DNA of 64,000 nucleotides from Hysterium pulicare CBS 123377 (lineage: Eukaryota; Ascomycota; Dothideomycetes; Hysteriales; Hysteriaceae), in contig AJFK01000206.1 of assembly GCA_000467715.1 (NCBI GenBank), positions 88,799 through 152,798 of the forward strand, written 5' to 3'. A program made the position numbers and the translations under genes. Positions 32,429 through 44,884 of the stretch are shown here, in pieces. The notes under the pieces are model-generated. The model saw nothing but the letters and a program-made list of their open reading frames with translations. It was not told where the DNA came from and did not search any database. The number at the start of each line of letters is the position of its first letter. Position 1 is the first letter of the stretch.

Positions 32429-32968
32429 GTTGAATTGAGCCTTCAGTGTTCACGGCTGAGTAATTCTGCTCCACATCATTAACTTTCATATTGACACTGA
32501 AGCGATAAAACTTACCTGAGATATCTTCAGAACATAACCACAATCCAACTCCCACTCTCCACTGGTGATTGTGAGGGTTAAGAAGTGAGGGTCTGAAAGA
32601 TGTAAAGATAGAAACCAGGCAACAGCAAGTGAAGAAGGATTCATGATTTCGGCATGACGTCGTTCCGTCTCTCGACAGTACGATCAAGCACGGTCGGAGG
32701 TGAAATGTAAAGGAAGGTGAATGTAAGTGAGGGTGGAAAGAAATTAGGGTATGCCATTCTTCCGGTGCTCCGGTGACATGATGGAAATCAGTGTGGAAGA
32801 GATTATTAGGAGGATACTTGAATGAGAGAGATTCTGTAAATGAAGTGGAATTGAATTCATGTATTCGAATTGACGCGTCTCAAACATCCGCGCTAACAGC
32901 CTCAATAAGACTCACCATCTACATCATCAACTAATCATCTCATCCTGCACTCATCCCATCAACCTAAC
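32429..32968. other. Intergenic
   Basis: Upstream of F-box/LRR paralogue B and downstream of transporter 2, both on the minus strand. No gene supported. Confidence 0.5.
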
Positions 32969-35026
32969 CTAAATCTTCCCCCCACCCTCAACATGCGTCA
33001 CACTCCTCTTCCGTTCCTGATTCTGCGCAATCTCCCCCAAACTCATCCCCCTCGCCTTCTCATCAACATCCTGGAAGCTAACCTGCGGCCTAAACTTCTT
33101 ACTCAGCCACGCCTTATCCACGATGCCATACAACTCATCGACTTGTTCGAGCGACAAGCCTTTAGTCTCGTAGATCATGAAGTAGACGAACGCGATACAG
33201 ACGAAGCAGAAGGAACCCCACACGAAGAAGACTTTGGATTGCAGGTTTGCATGATCGGCGTCGACCATGTAGGGGGTGCTGTATGCGATGGCCTATATGG
33301 AATCAGGTCAGCGAGATGCTTGGTTGGATGGTGTGGAGGTGGAGGTTCCAGACAGTAGAGAACGATAGTGGGAAGAGAGGGAAGAAACAAGACTTACCCA
33401 GTTCAAGAGCCAGTTACTAGCTGTGGTCATACTCAGACACTTCGCTCTGACTTTCAAAGGAAACATTTCACCAGTCACGACCCAAGCAACAGGGCCCCAA
33501 CTGCTAGCGAAGAAGAAGATGTAGATACAGACGAAAGCGATAGCAGCGCGCTGTGCAGGTAGCTCGGTCGTACCAGTGACTGTTCCTGTGATCGCAACAA
33601 TGTATTGGCAGACGCACATTCCAATAGCACCGAGGAGTAGCAGATTGCGGCGGCCAAGCTTCTCGACCATGTAGAGGCCGGGGAAGGTGGAGGCGACGTT
33701 AATGGCATTGGTGATGACGCTGATGGTAAAGGGATTTTGAAAACCGGCATTTTTGAAGTATTGGGTTCCGTAGTAGACTATGAATCCGCGAATCAGCTCT
33801 GGCACCTATATGATGAATCGCAAGAGACTTACAGATAAAGTTTACACCTGTAAGCTGTTGCAGAGCTTGCAGTAAGCAGCCAGTCAACAAACGTTTGCCA
33901 ATCGTGCCTTTGAAACAGTCTAAGTACGATGCCTTGCCGAGGCTCATTTCGTAGGTGTGGTTGGCCGACACCTCGCTGAGTTCTTCAACGACAGCTGGGT
34001 GGTCTACGGGCAGACGACGTAGTCTGCCTAACGATTGTGCAGCCTACATGTATCAATTAGCCTCGAGTTACAAGAGCTTTTGTAATTGAGTTGCCTACTT
34101 GCTCATAGCGATCCATCTTGATAAGATAGCGAGGAGTTTCTGGAAGGAAGAGAAGACTGCGAATATCGTTAGATCAAGGCATAGGGTACACGGAATGGAT
34201 TTACTTACCCCATAACAAGAATTAGAGACCAGGCAAACTGCACGGCGACAGGGATACGGTAAGATCCCGAATCATTGCGGTCCTTAGTGGAATTATTCAC
34301 AATGGCAGCCAGCAAAAGACCAATTGTGATAGCAAGCTGGTATGCACCGACAACAGTTCCTCGAATCCATCTTGGAGCCGTTTCGGATTGGTACATGGGA
34401 ACTAGAGACGCGCGTTAGCTACCCCGAATCAGGAGGGAGATGTTCGGGAGAACTCCGGGTAATAGTCCTAGGAGAAATTAAGCAGGCCCACTTACTAAGT
34501 GCCGAAACGAGACCAACACCGAGCCCAGCAAAGAAACGGCCGGCGATGAACAATGGCTGTGCAGTCGAAGCTGTCTGAAGAATAACGCCGAGGTTGAAGA
34601 CGAGACCGGCAGATACCATCAATCCAATACGACGTCCAAGCAAGTCACCCATGGGAGCCGCGAACAGCGCACCAAAGAATGTACCAGCCGAGAGAATGGA
34701 GACGATGAGAGAGTCTTGGGAAGCTGTAATCTCGCCATTGTTTCCAGGCGTTGCGAACTGTGCGAGCCAGTAGGGCATAGCCAATATGCCAGAAATGGTA
34801 CCAGTATCATATCTAAAGATGCGCCGTCAGCTTTGGATATTCGCACAATTGCACAGTTGGGGATACCGACCCATAAAGTACACCACCGAATGCTACAAAG
34901 AGACCGATGAGGATGGCAGGCCTGGACTTGTCAGCTCATCTGTGCATGAAGTTAAAGGTGTCGAATTGCTCACCATGCTGCGCCAGGCACATCATCTGGC
35001 TTCTTCAGGGCGAACTGTCTAGGCAT
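32969..35026 (-). CDS. MFS hexose-type transporter 2
   Basis: Eight exons on the minus strand: 35026-34974, 34921-34871, 34812-34496, 34401-34209, 34156-34099, 34043-33833, 33777-33398, 33292-32969; phases agree, 528 aa. The start is MPRQFALKKPDDVPGAAW. Signatures of fungal monosaccharide transporters: FVAFGGVLYGYDTGTISGIL in helix 1, GDLLGRRIGLM, GRFFAGLGVGLVSALIPMYQ, PETPRYLIKMDRYEQ, QALQQLTGVNFIFYYGTQYF in helix 7, EKLGRRNLLLLGA, TGEMFPLKVRAKCLSM, NWLLNWAIAYSTPYM and YETKGLSLEQVDELYG after helix 12. This is the HXT/MstA-like branch, usually proton-linked uptake of glucose or related sugars. The very fragmented exon structure contrasts with transporter 1, so the two are not recent duplicates. 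Confidence 0.9.
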
Positions 35027-36117
35027 TGTAGTATGATGTTCGTTACGATTCCTTGAATGCGTCGATTGAAGAATAAAGGTCTAATGTGCCTGAATGAACG
35101 CGCTTCAAGTTAGGGTCCCCATGCTCTTTATATAAAACCCCTTGACCGGTGTCCCATACATGCCGATCTTGTGGATCCTTATTGTGGATACCCTGGGGTG
35201 ACATGCACCAAAGCGCGTGGTCATCCGTTCGACGAATCTAATTCCCTGGAGATTGAAACGCCAAGCGATGCAACAAACCTCGGAGTACGCTGACAATAAT
35301 GGATCGATAGTGGAGTGTGAGACCATTGCGTGATTAGCTAGCAAAACGTTTTACCCCAGATCAAAGACTCTTGTCAATTGAACCACCTACGTCGGCGAAG
35401 AGAAACCTTGGATAGAACATAACTCTTGGTAGAGATATGATTGACCAGTAAGAAACGGCAAAATGTCTTCTAGAAAACTTCTAGTGGAAAAAATTGGTGG
35501 ACCCGAATTAGAGGCGAACAGCCAAGAGCGCTGGGCGCGGGTTGGACTTCTATTTTGGATAAGACAAAGAACGTAGGCCAAAACCGGAGACTCTTAAAGT
35601 GTGAATGTAACAGTGGAAGAGAGCAATAATCGCATTAATTCCCTTGCCGTAGCACATGAAAGATAGAACAAGAACACCGCGATATCAACAAGCTGCACCT
35701 AATTAAGATAGTAGACCACACTCGCGACCCTTGCTCTCAACAACAACATACGGAGCATACCGAAGACCATCATTTCTCGAACTGTAAGGTGGGTCGTTAG
35801 CAAAATTTCAACGCGCCGAGAATCAGGCCGCGGCGTTGGGCAAGCATGCGACTGTGCGCATTTCCAAGGCGATGCATCGGGACATCCGAAGCCAAGAAAC
35901 ACGATCAGAAACTTTCGTTGTTTCGTGGGAAGTGGAGAGATCTGGAGGAGAGGCGGAGTAAAGATCCCAAGGTTGAGATGTCAGTCAACGCCACGATTTC
36001 ATTGTTCACGTGCATTGAGAAACTAGCCTCTTCTTGGCAGTTTGCAACGACAAAAATATTCATCATCAATTATGCGACCAACACCGTGGTGTCTAAGGAA
36101 AGAACCCCAAATCCTCG
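35027..36117. other. Intergenic, 1.1 kb
   Basis: Promoter side of transporter 2 and 3' side of NOP2. Open frames are short and unrecognised. It marks the boundary between the sugar block and the housekeeping block. Confidence 0.5.
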
Positions 36118-38244
36118 TTACTTGACTGGCTTGTTACTCGATCCCTTTGACTTCCCTGGTCTGCCTTCCGTACCGTTGGCTACGCCATTCAACTTTTCTT
36201 TCGGCGCCTTGGCCTTCTTGTCCTTCTTCTCGGCATCAACACCATTCAACTTGGCCGGCTGCGCCTCCTTCTCAACACCATTCTGGGCCTTGTCCTGTTT
36301 GTTTCTGCCAACGGCTCTCGGGTCTTTGCCTTTCCGCCTCAGCTGTGCTTTCCTGGCACGCTCGATGTACATCTCATCCTCCTCATCATCCCAACCACCA
36401 AAGTCATCGTCCTCCGTAGCATCTTCCACCACAGGAGTCCTGTCCACGAACTCCTCTTGTTTTGGAAGGTTCTGATTCCCGTTCGTGGCGCCATTTACAC
36501 CGACAGCGTTGAGAGGCGTAGGTCCGAATTTTTTGAGTTTCGCGACGAAGAAACCGTCGACGTTGTAAGCATGCGGATAGTACCTCCTCGTCATCTTTAG
36601 CGAAGGATGGAAGATCTTGCCCATGTAGCGAGTGAAACCTTCTTTTCCAAACGTGAGACCCGTCTCAACGAGTTTGACGTTCGGTCGCTTGTTGAGGGCA
36701 TACTGTATGACCTGTTCATTTTCCTCCACCGTGACAGAACAAGTAGAATAGACTATGTATCCACCAGTTTTACTTGAATGATCGACCGAATCGATAGCCG
36801 CCAGAATCAACTGTTTCTGCAGATGTGGCAATCGCATGAAATCCTGCTCGGTTTTGTTCGTTTTGACGCTCGCATCCTTTCCGATAACGCCAGTCCCGGA
36901 GCAAGGAGCATCCAATAAGATGCGATCAAAACCACCCATGACTTTGGGAAACTCGAGTGCAGAGTAATTGCACACGATTGTGTTTCTGACACCAAGACGG
37001 TGGATGTTTCCGATCAGACCTTTTGCACGAGATTTGTTGCTATCATTGGCAAATATGCAGCCCGTGTTCTTCATCAAGGCGGCAATGTGCGTCGTTTTAC
37101 CACCAGGAGCAGCTGTCATATCAAGTACTCTCTCGTTCTCTTGTGGCGCGAGCGCCATGACTGGAAGAAAGGACGAAGCCGCTTGCAGGATGTAGTGACC
37201 AGCTAGATACTCCGGCGTAGCACCAAGCGGTACTTGCGATTCAAAAATCTGCAATCCAACTTTGGACCATTTCCCTATCGGTTCGAGCTGCACGCCTCGG
37301 TTGATGAGAGTCTGTGCGAGTTCTCGGCGATGTGTTCGGAGGGTATTTGTGCGAATAACCATGGGACGCGGCGTTTCGTTTGCTTCGAAGAATGCGAATG
37401 CTTCGCGTGGTGGAAAGAGGTTAAAGAGTTTATCAGCCAAGAAAGGGGAGTATCCGTAGTATGCGCATATATCTTTCAGCAGTTGAGCAGTATACTCTGC
37501 TCTTGATCTTCCGTCTTCCGATAGGTTTTTGAAATCATCTAACACTCGTATCGTATCCGTAATGCGTGTTCGTAGAAGCTGTAGATCCTGCCCCAGTAAC
37601 GACGGCCCAGTAGGGGCATCATCCTCATCTCCATCACCCAAAATCTTAGGCTTATCTCCAGCAATGTTCGTCTGCAAAGCAGCTTCCTCCAGTTCAGCCT
37701 GTGCCTCTGCCTCTTCAATCGCTTTCTGCATATCCAACCTTCTCGACAGGCCTTCGATATTTGCAGCCGTGAGTTTCTCCTCTGCATCATCCTCATCTTC
37801 ATCTTCAGACCACATCCCTGTTTTTTTGACTTCTTCATCCGAATCTACAACATCCGAATCCGAGTCCGAGAACTCATCGTCCAATTCCTCATCTTCAGAT
37901 GCACTCCCAAGAGCATCCAGACCACCGACATTGACTCCATCAAGCCCATCTTCCATGATATCAGGATCATCAATGCCGTCTGCATCGTCGAATTCGTCGT
38001 TGCTGGACAAGGAAATTTCTTCCTCAACAGGTGGAGGTACTATTTTCTTCACTGGCTTTCCTTTAACCCTGGTTTTTGTTATAGTTATCTTTCCATTTTC
38101 AACGGCGGCCTTCTTATCTGTCCTCCTCTTCTTCCCTCGCTCCTCAATAGCTGCAGCGGGTGCATCTTTTCGTTTCCTGGTGACGAGAGATTCGTCCAAT
38201 GGACCGGGCGGACCCTGCTTCTTCATGCGACGGCCGACACCCAT
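36118..38244 (-). CDS. NOP2: Nop2-type 25S rRNA cytosine-C5 methyltransferase
   Basis: Nucleolar enzyme that methylates a cytosine in 25S rRNA and is needed for large-subunit assembly. Intronless, 708 aa. Lys/Arg-rich N-terminus MGVGRRMKKQGPPGP with several KKRR-like stretches, then an acidic Asp/Glu/Ser tract (about residues 70-170) typical of nucleolar proteins. A Nop2-specific lead-in RSRAEYTAQLLKDICAYYGY precedes the SAM fold: VLDMTAAPGGKTTHIAAL, DSNKSRAKGLIGNIHRLG, and DAPCSGTGVIGKD with one active-site Cys near residue 448. VYSTCSVTVEENEQV holds the catalytic Cys near residue 500. The C-terminus is again Lys-rich. It is divergent from GET5 across 333 bp. Confidence 0.96.
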   Translation of the reverse strand: MGVGRRMKKQGPPGPLDESLVTRKRKDAPAAAIEERGKKRRTDKKAAVENGKITITKTRVKGKPVKKIVPPPVEEEISLSSNDEFDDADGIDDPDIMEDGLDGVNVGGLDALGSASEDEELDDEFSDSDSDVVDSDEEVKKTGMWSEDEDEDDAEEKLTAANIEGLSRRLDMQKAIEEAEAQAELEEAALQTNIAGDKPKILGDGDEDDAPTGPSLLGQDLQLLRTRITDTIRVLDDFKNLSEDGRSRAEYTAQLLKDICAYYGYSPFLADKLFNLFPPREAFAFFEANETPRPMVIRTNTLRTHRRELAQTLINRGVQLEPIGKWSKVGLQIFESQVPLGATPEYLAGHYILQAASSFLPVMALAPQENERVLDMTAAPGGKTTHIAALMKNTGCIFANDSNKSRAKGLIGNIHRLGVRNTIVCNYSALEFPKVMGGFDRILLDAPCSGTGVIGKDASVKTNKTEQDFMRLPHLQKQLILAAIDSVDHSSKTGGYIVYSTCSVTVEENEQVIQYALNKRPNVKLVETGLTFGKEGFTRYMGKIFHPSLKMTRRYYPHAYNVDGFFVAKLKKFGPTPLNAVGVNGATNGNQNLPKQEEFVDRTPVVEDATEDDDFGGWDDEEDEMYIERARKAQLRRKGKDPRAVGRNKQDKAQNGVEKEAQPAKLNGVDAEKKDKKAKAPKEKLNGVANGTEGRPGKSKGSSNKPVK

Positions 38245-38577
38245 TTTGAAAAGAAACTCGAGTCAGAGTAAGGTATTCAGAGTATCAAATTGTGAGAAGG
38301 TAATTCTGATGGTGCATCGAAATTTGGTCCAGAAAATTTCCCAAAGTTCGGCAGTCCCACGTTCACCGCCTTCGGAGAAACTTGCTCCGCTTTCCGAAGG
38401 AAACTCCCCTCCACCAAATTGTCATCACCAACTACTCAATCTGGAAGTGTCATTTACACGAGCGCTCTTCTACATAGCGACCTTTGCATATCCAGCTTCG
38501 CACAGTTGAGTTTAAATACGCCCTGTCTACTCGAGACACTCGAAAAACATAACAACGGCCACGTCAAACCGGCCAGA
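38245..38577. promoter_or_regulatory. Shared divergent promoter, NOP2 / GET5
   Basis: 333 bp between opposing start codons. It must hold both 5' UTRs and core promoters. No specific factor site is claimed. Confidence 0.55.
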
Positions 38578-39325
38578 ATGTCCGAACTCACCTTCTCCAA
38601 ACAATTCCTCACAACTCTCGACTCCCGCCCCATAAAGCTCTCAAGCGACCACATCTCAGATCCGAAGACCTATCCCGCACAATCAGCCGTATGCATTCTT
38701 TTCTCCATCACTCTCTCCTCGAATCTCCACAACTAATAACTGCCAGTACACGCTCCCCAAACTCCCAACACCACCGCACCCTGCCCGCCCCAAAAAGTCC
38801 ACCACCTCCTCCAGCTCCGCACCAACAAGCTCCAATGATGGCGCAAGCATATCCATAACCCTCAAACCCATGCGCTCGACCTCTCAAACTATAACCCTAG
38901 ACAGCATAACGCCCAGCACAACAAGCATATACGATCTAAAAACGCAATACGGCTCCAAAACAAACACCGACGTCTCGAAGATCAAAGTGCTGTATAAGAA
39001 GAAACCAGCCGCGGATTCAAAGACTGTTGCGGAATTGGTGGGTGACGAGGACACGTCTTCGGGAGTTGAGTTTAGTGTTATGGTGATGGGCGGGGGTGGG
39101 GGTGTAGTAGGAGCTGCGTCATCGCCGGTGGCAACGCCGCCTGTTGAGGTGCCGAAGGAAAAGTTTGAGGAGGGGATGGGTGGGTCGGTTGCGCAGGGGC
39201 CTAGTGGGAAGGAGGTTCTGAAGACGGAGGAGTTTTGGGATGATCTTAAGGGTTTCCTTGTGCAGAGATTGAGAGATGAGGCTGAAGGCGAGAGATTGGT
39301 TGGGTTGTTTAGAGGGGCTGTGTGA
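38578..39325 (+). CDS. GET5: Get5/Mdy2-like ubiquitin-like protein of the GET pathway
   Basis: Adaptor linking Get4 to Sgt2 in the insertion of tail-anchored proteins into the ER. Two exons, 38578-38688 and 38747-39325, 229 aa. The N-terminal LTFSKQFLTTLDSRPIKLSS, then HISDPKTYPAQSAYTLPKLP, matches the Get5 N-domain pattern of filamentous fungi. The central ubiquitin-like fold spans about residues 75-145: ISITLKPMRSTSQTITLDSI, STTSIYDLKTQYGSKT and VLYKKKPAADSKTVAELVG. The C-terminal FWDDLKGFLVQRLRDEAEGERLVGLF is the predicted homodimerisation helix pair. The linker is Pro/Ser/Gly-rich. The first exon is missed when only long single frames are read, because the internal Met at 38870 looks like a start. 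Confidence 0.88.
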
Positions 39326-39729
39326 AGGATTGTGAGGCTATTACGGTGAGGGTATATGGTATTGGGGATCAGAACTAGGCGCCGAAAGGGAATATACTTG
39401 TGGATGGGAGGAGGCTCAGTAGCAATAAATGATACCAACATGCATACCAAAACCATTGGTAAGAATTTTACCATATTCTATCCCACATGGCGAACGCACA
39501 AACATCTTGATGATGTAATAAGGTAGTTTGGTAATAAAGGAAACAGCAATATAATCCTCACTACCCATCTCTCGGAATCCCGTATACCCAGTCAAAAAGG
39601 TGCTGGCGACTGCCCCAATTCATGATTTCATTGCAATAAGAGAATTCCCGCCCTGTTCATTCTTACTGGTCCCAGTCTTGCCCCACCTGCATTTGTCGGT
39701 AAGGGCATCGTCGCTTGGAGGAAGGGAGC
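39326..39729. other. Intergenic, convergent 3' ends
   Basis: Between GET5 and the cofilin gene. No gene seen. Confidence 0.5.
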
Positions 39730-40465
39730 TTAGCGGCCTTTGGACACTCGCGAAATGATGTTATCGAACTCGATATCGTCGGCATCGTTGGCTTGGATAT
39801 CAGCCGCAAGACCGTTGAGGGCACGCTTGATAGCCTCCTTGGACGACGAGTACATCATACGGGGCTACAAAAACACCGTTAGCAGCGACAAACAAAACAC
39901 ACCAAGACTGAATTCCACATACATATTGCGGCGCATCATCCGGGCACCAAGCAATAAAAGTAATCTTCGATCGCCTCCCCTCGCCACTCTCCAAATCATA
40001 CTCGACATCGAACACCGCATACCGGCCACCGATGCCCTCCTTGCCGCGTCGGTCCTTGGACTTTGCGTTCAGCAGCTTCTCGCGGAAGACGCTGAAATCG
40101 GCTTCTTTCGACGTCTCTTCGACGACGATCTCTTTCCAGTCGTCGCTGATCTTGTAGATGATCCATTTGATGTCTTTGCCTAGCTTGAGCTCGTTGAAGG
40201 CGCTGATGCATTCGGGCGCTACGGAGACACTGTTGTGGAGGATTTGTTAGTCTTTTGTTCTTGTGGAGTGAGCGAGGTGAACACTGTGTATCGGGATTTG
40301 GGTGTAGGGTCGAAGGTGGGAACGCAAATGGTGTTTGCTGCCAGTCGGCAGTTGTTTGGGGTGCGTGAGTGTGTGATCATGGAAATGCACATACCCGGAT
40401 TGAGCCTTGATGCAATAGCGTTAGCACAGTCGCTCGTGTTCTCAAGATAGCATACCACTCACCAT
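39730..40465 (-). CDS. COF1: Cofilin / actin-depolymerising factor
   Basis: Severs and depolymerises actin filaments in the cytosol, at actin patches and hyphal tips. Four exons on the minus strand: 40465-40463 (ATG alone), 40405-40395 (11 nt), 40229-39923, 39864-39730. Joined they give 151 aa starting MAQSGVSVAPECISAFNELKLG, the standard fungal cofilin N-terminus. ADF-homology landmarks: KWIIYKISDDWKEIVVEE, RYAVFDVEYDLESGEGRRSK, ITFIAWCPDDAPQ, then YPRMMYSSSKEAIKRALNGL with the long actin-binding helix. The C-terminus is DDIEFDNIISRVSKGR. The two tiny exons hide the gene's start from simple ORF scans; each has GT-AG borders (GTGAGT...AAG, GTATGT...CAG). Confidence 0.95.
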
Positions 40466-41139
40466 GATTGTTTATCGGTTGTGTTGGAGAAAGGGTGAGC
40501 GAAAGGATGGAGTAGGCAACCCTTTATCAGTTCACTGTTGACTGTCAGCGTCGTAAGCGGGTGTGGCTGTAGATGTGCCGAGAATTGGAGCCTTCGAGAT
40601 AACAGCGGTCACTCACATAATACGGCTGTCCGAAATGTTGTTGCCTGTCAAAGGGTTCAATTCAGGTTGACAGGTGTAGGTGTAGGTGTATGGGATGGTG
40701 TAGTGTTGTTGATGAGGCTGAGGATTAGGTTGGAGGGGCACAAATTTGAATTGGTGGGGTCACCGCAACGAGAATCGCGGCAACCGCCACAGCAACTATC
40801 ACCAGCCATAATCTAATTGGCCTAAGGCATCAAGAACCTTGTCATATCAACACCCTATATTTGTTTATGAATTTTGTTTTGATTTGCTTTTACATCTTCC
40901 ATCTTCCCAGACGCTATGTAGACATGATATTGTACACACAAAATGCCAAAATGAACCGCTCAAGAAAAGAGTTTAGGTAGGAAGACAAGGGAGAAGTGCA
41001 GAGTGGAGTGCAAAACCAGCTCAATATCATGTACAAAATCTTAAACGTCGAGAATGACTTGGGGTAGATAAAAAGGGTATACAAGTGCGCGAAGCGGAGG
41101 AGATGGAGGGGTATTAAGGTAGTATGCCGCGCTTTTTGT
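40466..41139. other. Intergenic, cofilin upstream region
   Basis: Upstream of cofilin and downstream of HSP60. Contains a short GGTGTA-type tandem repeat near 40675-40692. No gene seen. Confidence 0.5.
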
Positions 41140-43023
<1,884 letters not shown>

Positions 43024-43456
43024 TGTGATTATATAGATTACGAGAGGAATAAAGACTCAAATCTGGCTCCTAGACTCCAGTCAAAAGTACAAATTGAGAG
43101 GAAGTGGTGGGTATGGATGGAGAATTGGGGATTGGAGATGAGGATTCGATTGGTGATGGTGACGGCCCTTAGAAAAATCTTCGGAGACGGGGGAAGAAAT
43201 TTCCAGAATTTCTTGGCGTTTGCCCCTTGGCCAAGGTCAGTACCTCATCACCAAAACATCATCACCAGCAGTCTTCGTAACTTTAATCTTCAAGATAATC
43301 TATAATGCATTGAAAAGGACTTCTTATATGCATGAATTTCACTAATATTAGTTATGAGCATTCGCAAAATGCATCTATTGAGTTTCTTAATTCAACTCGA
43401 TAATGGGTATTCATATTATCATCTTCCCATTCATTCCTCTACTCTGTAATCATCTT
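43024..43456. other. Intergenic, HSP60 promoter
   Basis: 433 bp upstream of HSP60 (minus) and downstream of the Gly/Gln-rich gene (minus). Contains the heat-shock element listed next. Confidence 0.6.
43195..43209. promoter_or_regulatory. Heat-shock element upstream of HSP60
   Basis: Three contiguous alternating 5-bp units, aGAAa tTTCc aGAAt, form a perfect minimal Hsf1 site. It lies about 172-186 bp upstream of the HSP60 ATG. A near-match fourth unit follows, out of register by one base. Location and gene identity make Hsf1 control likely. Confidence 0.8.
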
Positions 43457-44884
43457 TCATTCTTCATCAGGCTGTTGGACCACCTTCTTTCTCAGAATGA
43501 ACAATTTTCCCTTAGACTTCTTAGTACCGACACCGAACAACACCCACTTTGCTTGCATGAGCATCCCCCCTCTCTTGTTTTGCTCGTCAATAATAGCCGT
43601 GTAGACATCCTCATAACCGTTCGCAAGAACAAGGATCTCTCCACGTGGGCCAGTCGAAAACGTTTGCAGGATCAGAGGGCTCGCCTGAGAGTTTGGATCG
43701 ATCCTCGTCTGGGTTGCCCGAGTAACAATCAGAGTACCTTCAGCATCTTTCCAACCTTTCTCCGCTTTCCTGGCCTTGCCGGCGGTGATCGCATCTTTCA
43801 TATGATTCAACGCGTCTGGTGCCGAGTTCTGGAATGTCAAGTAAAGAAAGTACTTGGCGTGTCCGTCTTTTGGATCACGGAGAGTAATAGGTCCAGAAAC
43901 TGCGGTATTTGGTGGAGGCCAACGATTATCTCCACCTGGAAGACCACCTCCGCCTCCACCAGTTGGAGCCTTTGGAGCCTTTGGGGTCTGACCAGATGCT
44001 CGAAAATGTGGAGGGGCATGCATTCCCGGGCCGACCTGTGGCTCTCCGGTTTCCGAAGGCTCATAACCCGAGTTGGACTGATCATCGTAGGTAGCGGTCG
44101 ATACTGCAGGTTCGGGTGCGTGCGCTTGTCCCTGATGCGGTGCCGCTAGATTAACATTACCCCAGCCCTGCAGAGGATTCCCTTGGTGATTGTTCCATTG
44201 CGGTTCCGCTGGAGGTTGGCCCTGGTTGCCCGTGGGGTTAAACCATGCTAGAGGATCATCCTCAGCGTCATTCGCTACGCCACCGCCGCCACCGCCAAAC
44301 GCCGGAGCGGGAGGGTTGAAGGCTCCTAACCCTCCAGGAAATCCGGGTCCTATTCCTCCCATACCTTGAAAGTTTTGGCCAGCGTTTACCGCGAATGGAT
44401 TAGGTGGTATAGTTCCGAAACCTCCAGGATTTCCCGGCCCCATTCCGACCATACCTTGGAAGGCTGTGCTAGTGGTTTCCCCAAATGGAGGAAGCGGTTG
44501 AGTAGGTCCTCCTCCGAATGCAGCGGCAAATGGGTTATGTGTGTGACCATGACCTCCCATACCCTGGAGACCAGGTCCCGCTTGCTGTTGCTGTTGTCCA
44601 CCTCCTTGCCCGAACTTATCCACAAAAGTCTTCAAATACTGCGGTAATTTATTGTAGTTTATCTTACCCTTTTTGATCTCTTTCAACAACTGCTCAGGCG
44701 CGAGCTGCCCTGGAGTCAAGTTCCGTTGCATGCTGCGGCGCAGACTATCGAACTCGATAGCTCCGCTTTGAAGTTGTTCGAAAGTTGCTCGTTTTTCAGC
44801 ATTGTGCTCCGCGCAATGTTGCTTGAAGCTTTTTCCTTGGGTGAGGAGCTGGGCCGCTGAGAGGGGCTTCTCTTTCGGCGCCAT
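43457..44884 (-). CDS. Gly/Gln/Pro-rich hypothetical protein
   Basis: Single-exon ORF of 475 aa from MAPKEKPLSAAQLLTQGKSF. A helical N-terminal part (about residues 1-95, with AEKRATFEQLQSGAIEFDSL and LKEIKKGKINYNKLPQYLKT) is followed by a low-complexity middle with GQGGGQQQQQAGPG and repeats around NPFA, FQGMGGIGPGFPGG and PPFG. The folded-looking C-terminus, from about residue 335 (PITLRDPKDGHAKYFLYLTF), includes ANGYEDVYTAIIDEQNKRGG and ends KLFILRKKVVQQPDEE. I recognise no family. The disordered middle with GMGG and NPFA elements suggests a scaffold or condensate-type protein, which is speculation. Confidence 0.75.
   Translation of the reverse strand: MAPKEKPLSAAQLLTQGKSFKQHCAEHNAEKRATFEQLQSGAIEFDSLRRSMQRNLTPGQLAPEQLLKEIKKGKINYNKLPQYLKTFVDKFGQGGGQQQQQAGPGLQGMGGHGHTHNPFAAAFGGGPTQPLPPFGETTSTAFQGMVGMGPGNPGGFGTIPPNPFAVNAGQNFQGMGGIGPGFPGGLGAFNPPAPAFGGGGGGVANDAEDDPLAWFNPTGNQGQPPAEPQWNNHQGNPLQGWGNVNLAAPHQGQAHAPEPAVSTATYDDQSNSGYEPSETGEPQVGPGMHAPPHFRASGQTPKAPKAPTGGGGGGLPGGDNRWPPPNTAVSGPITLRDPKDGHAKYFLYLTFQNSAPDALNHMKDAITAGKARKAEKGWKDAEGTLIVTRATQTRIDPNSQASPLILQTFSTGPRGEILVLANGYEDVYTAIIDEQNKRGGMLMQAKWVLFGVGTKKSKGKLFILRKKVVQQPDEE

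Noticed and set aside
28822-35026. The two MFS transporters as a recent tandem duplication
   Set aside because: Exon numbers (3 versus 8), intron positions and signature sequences differ strongly; they belong to different sugar-porter branches.
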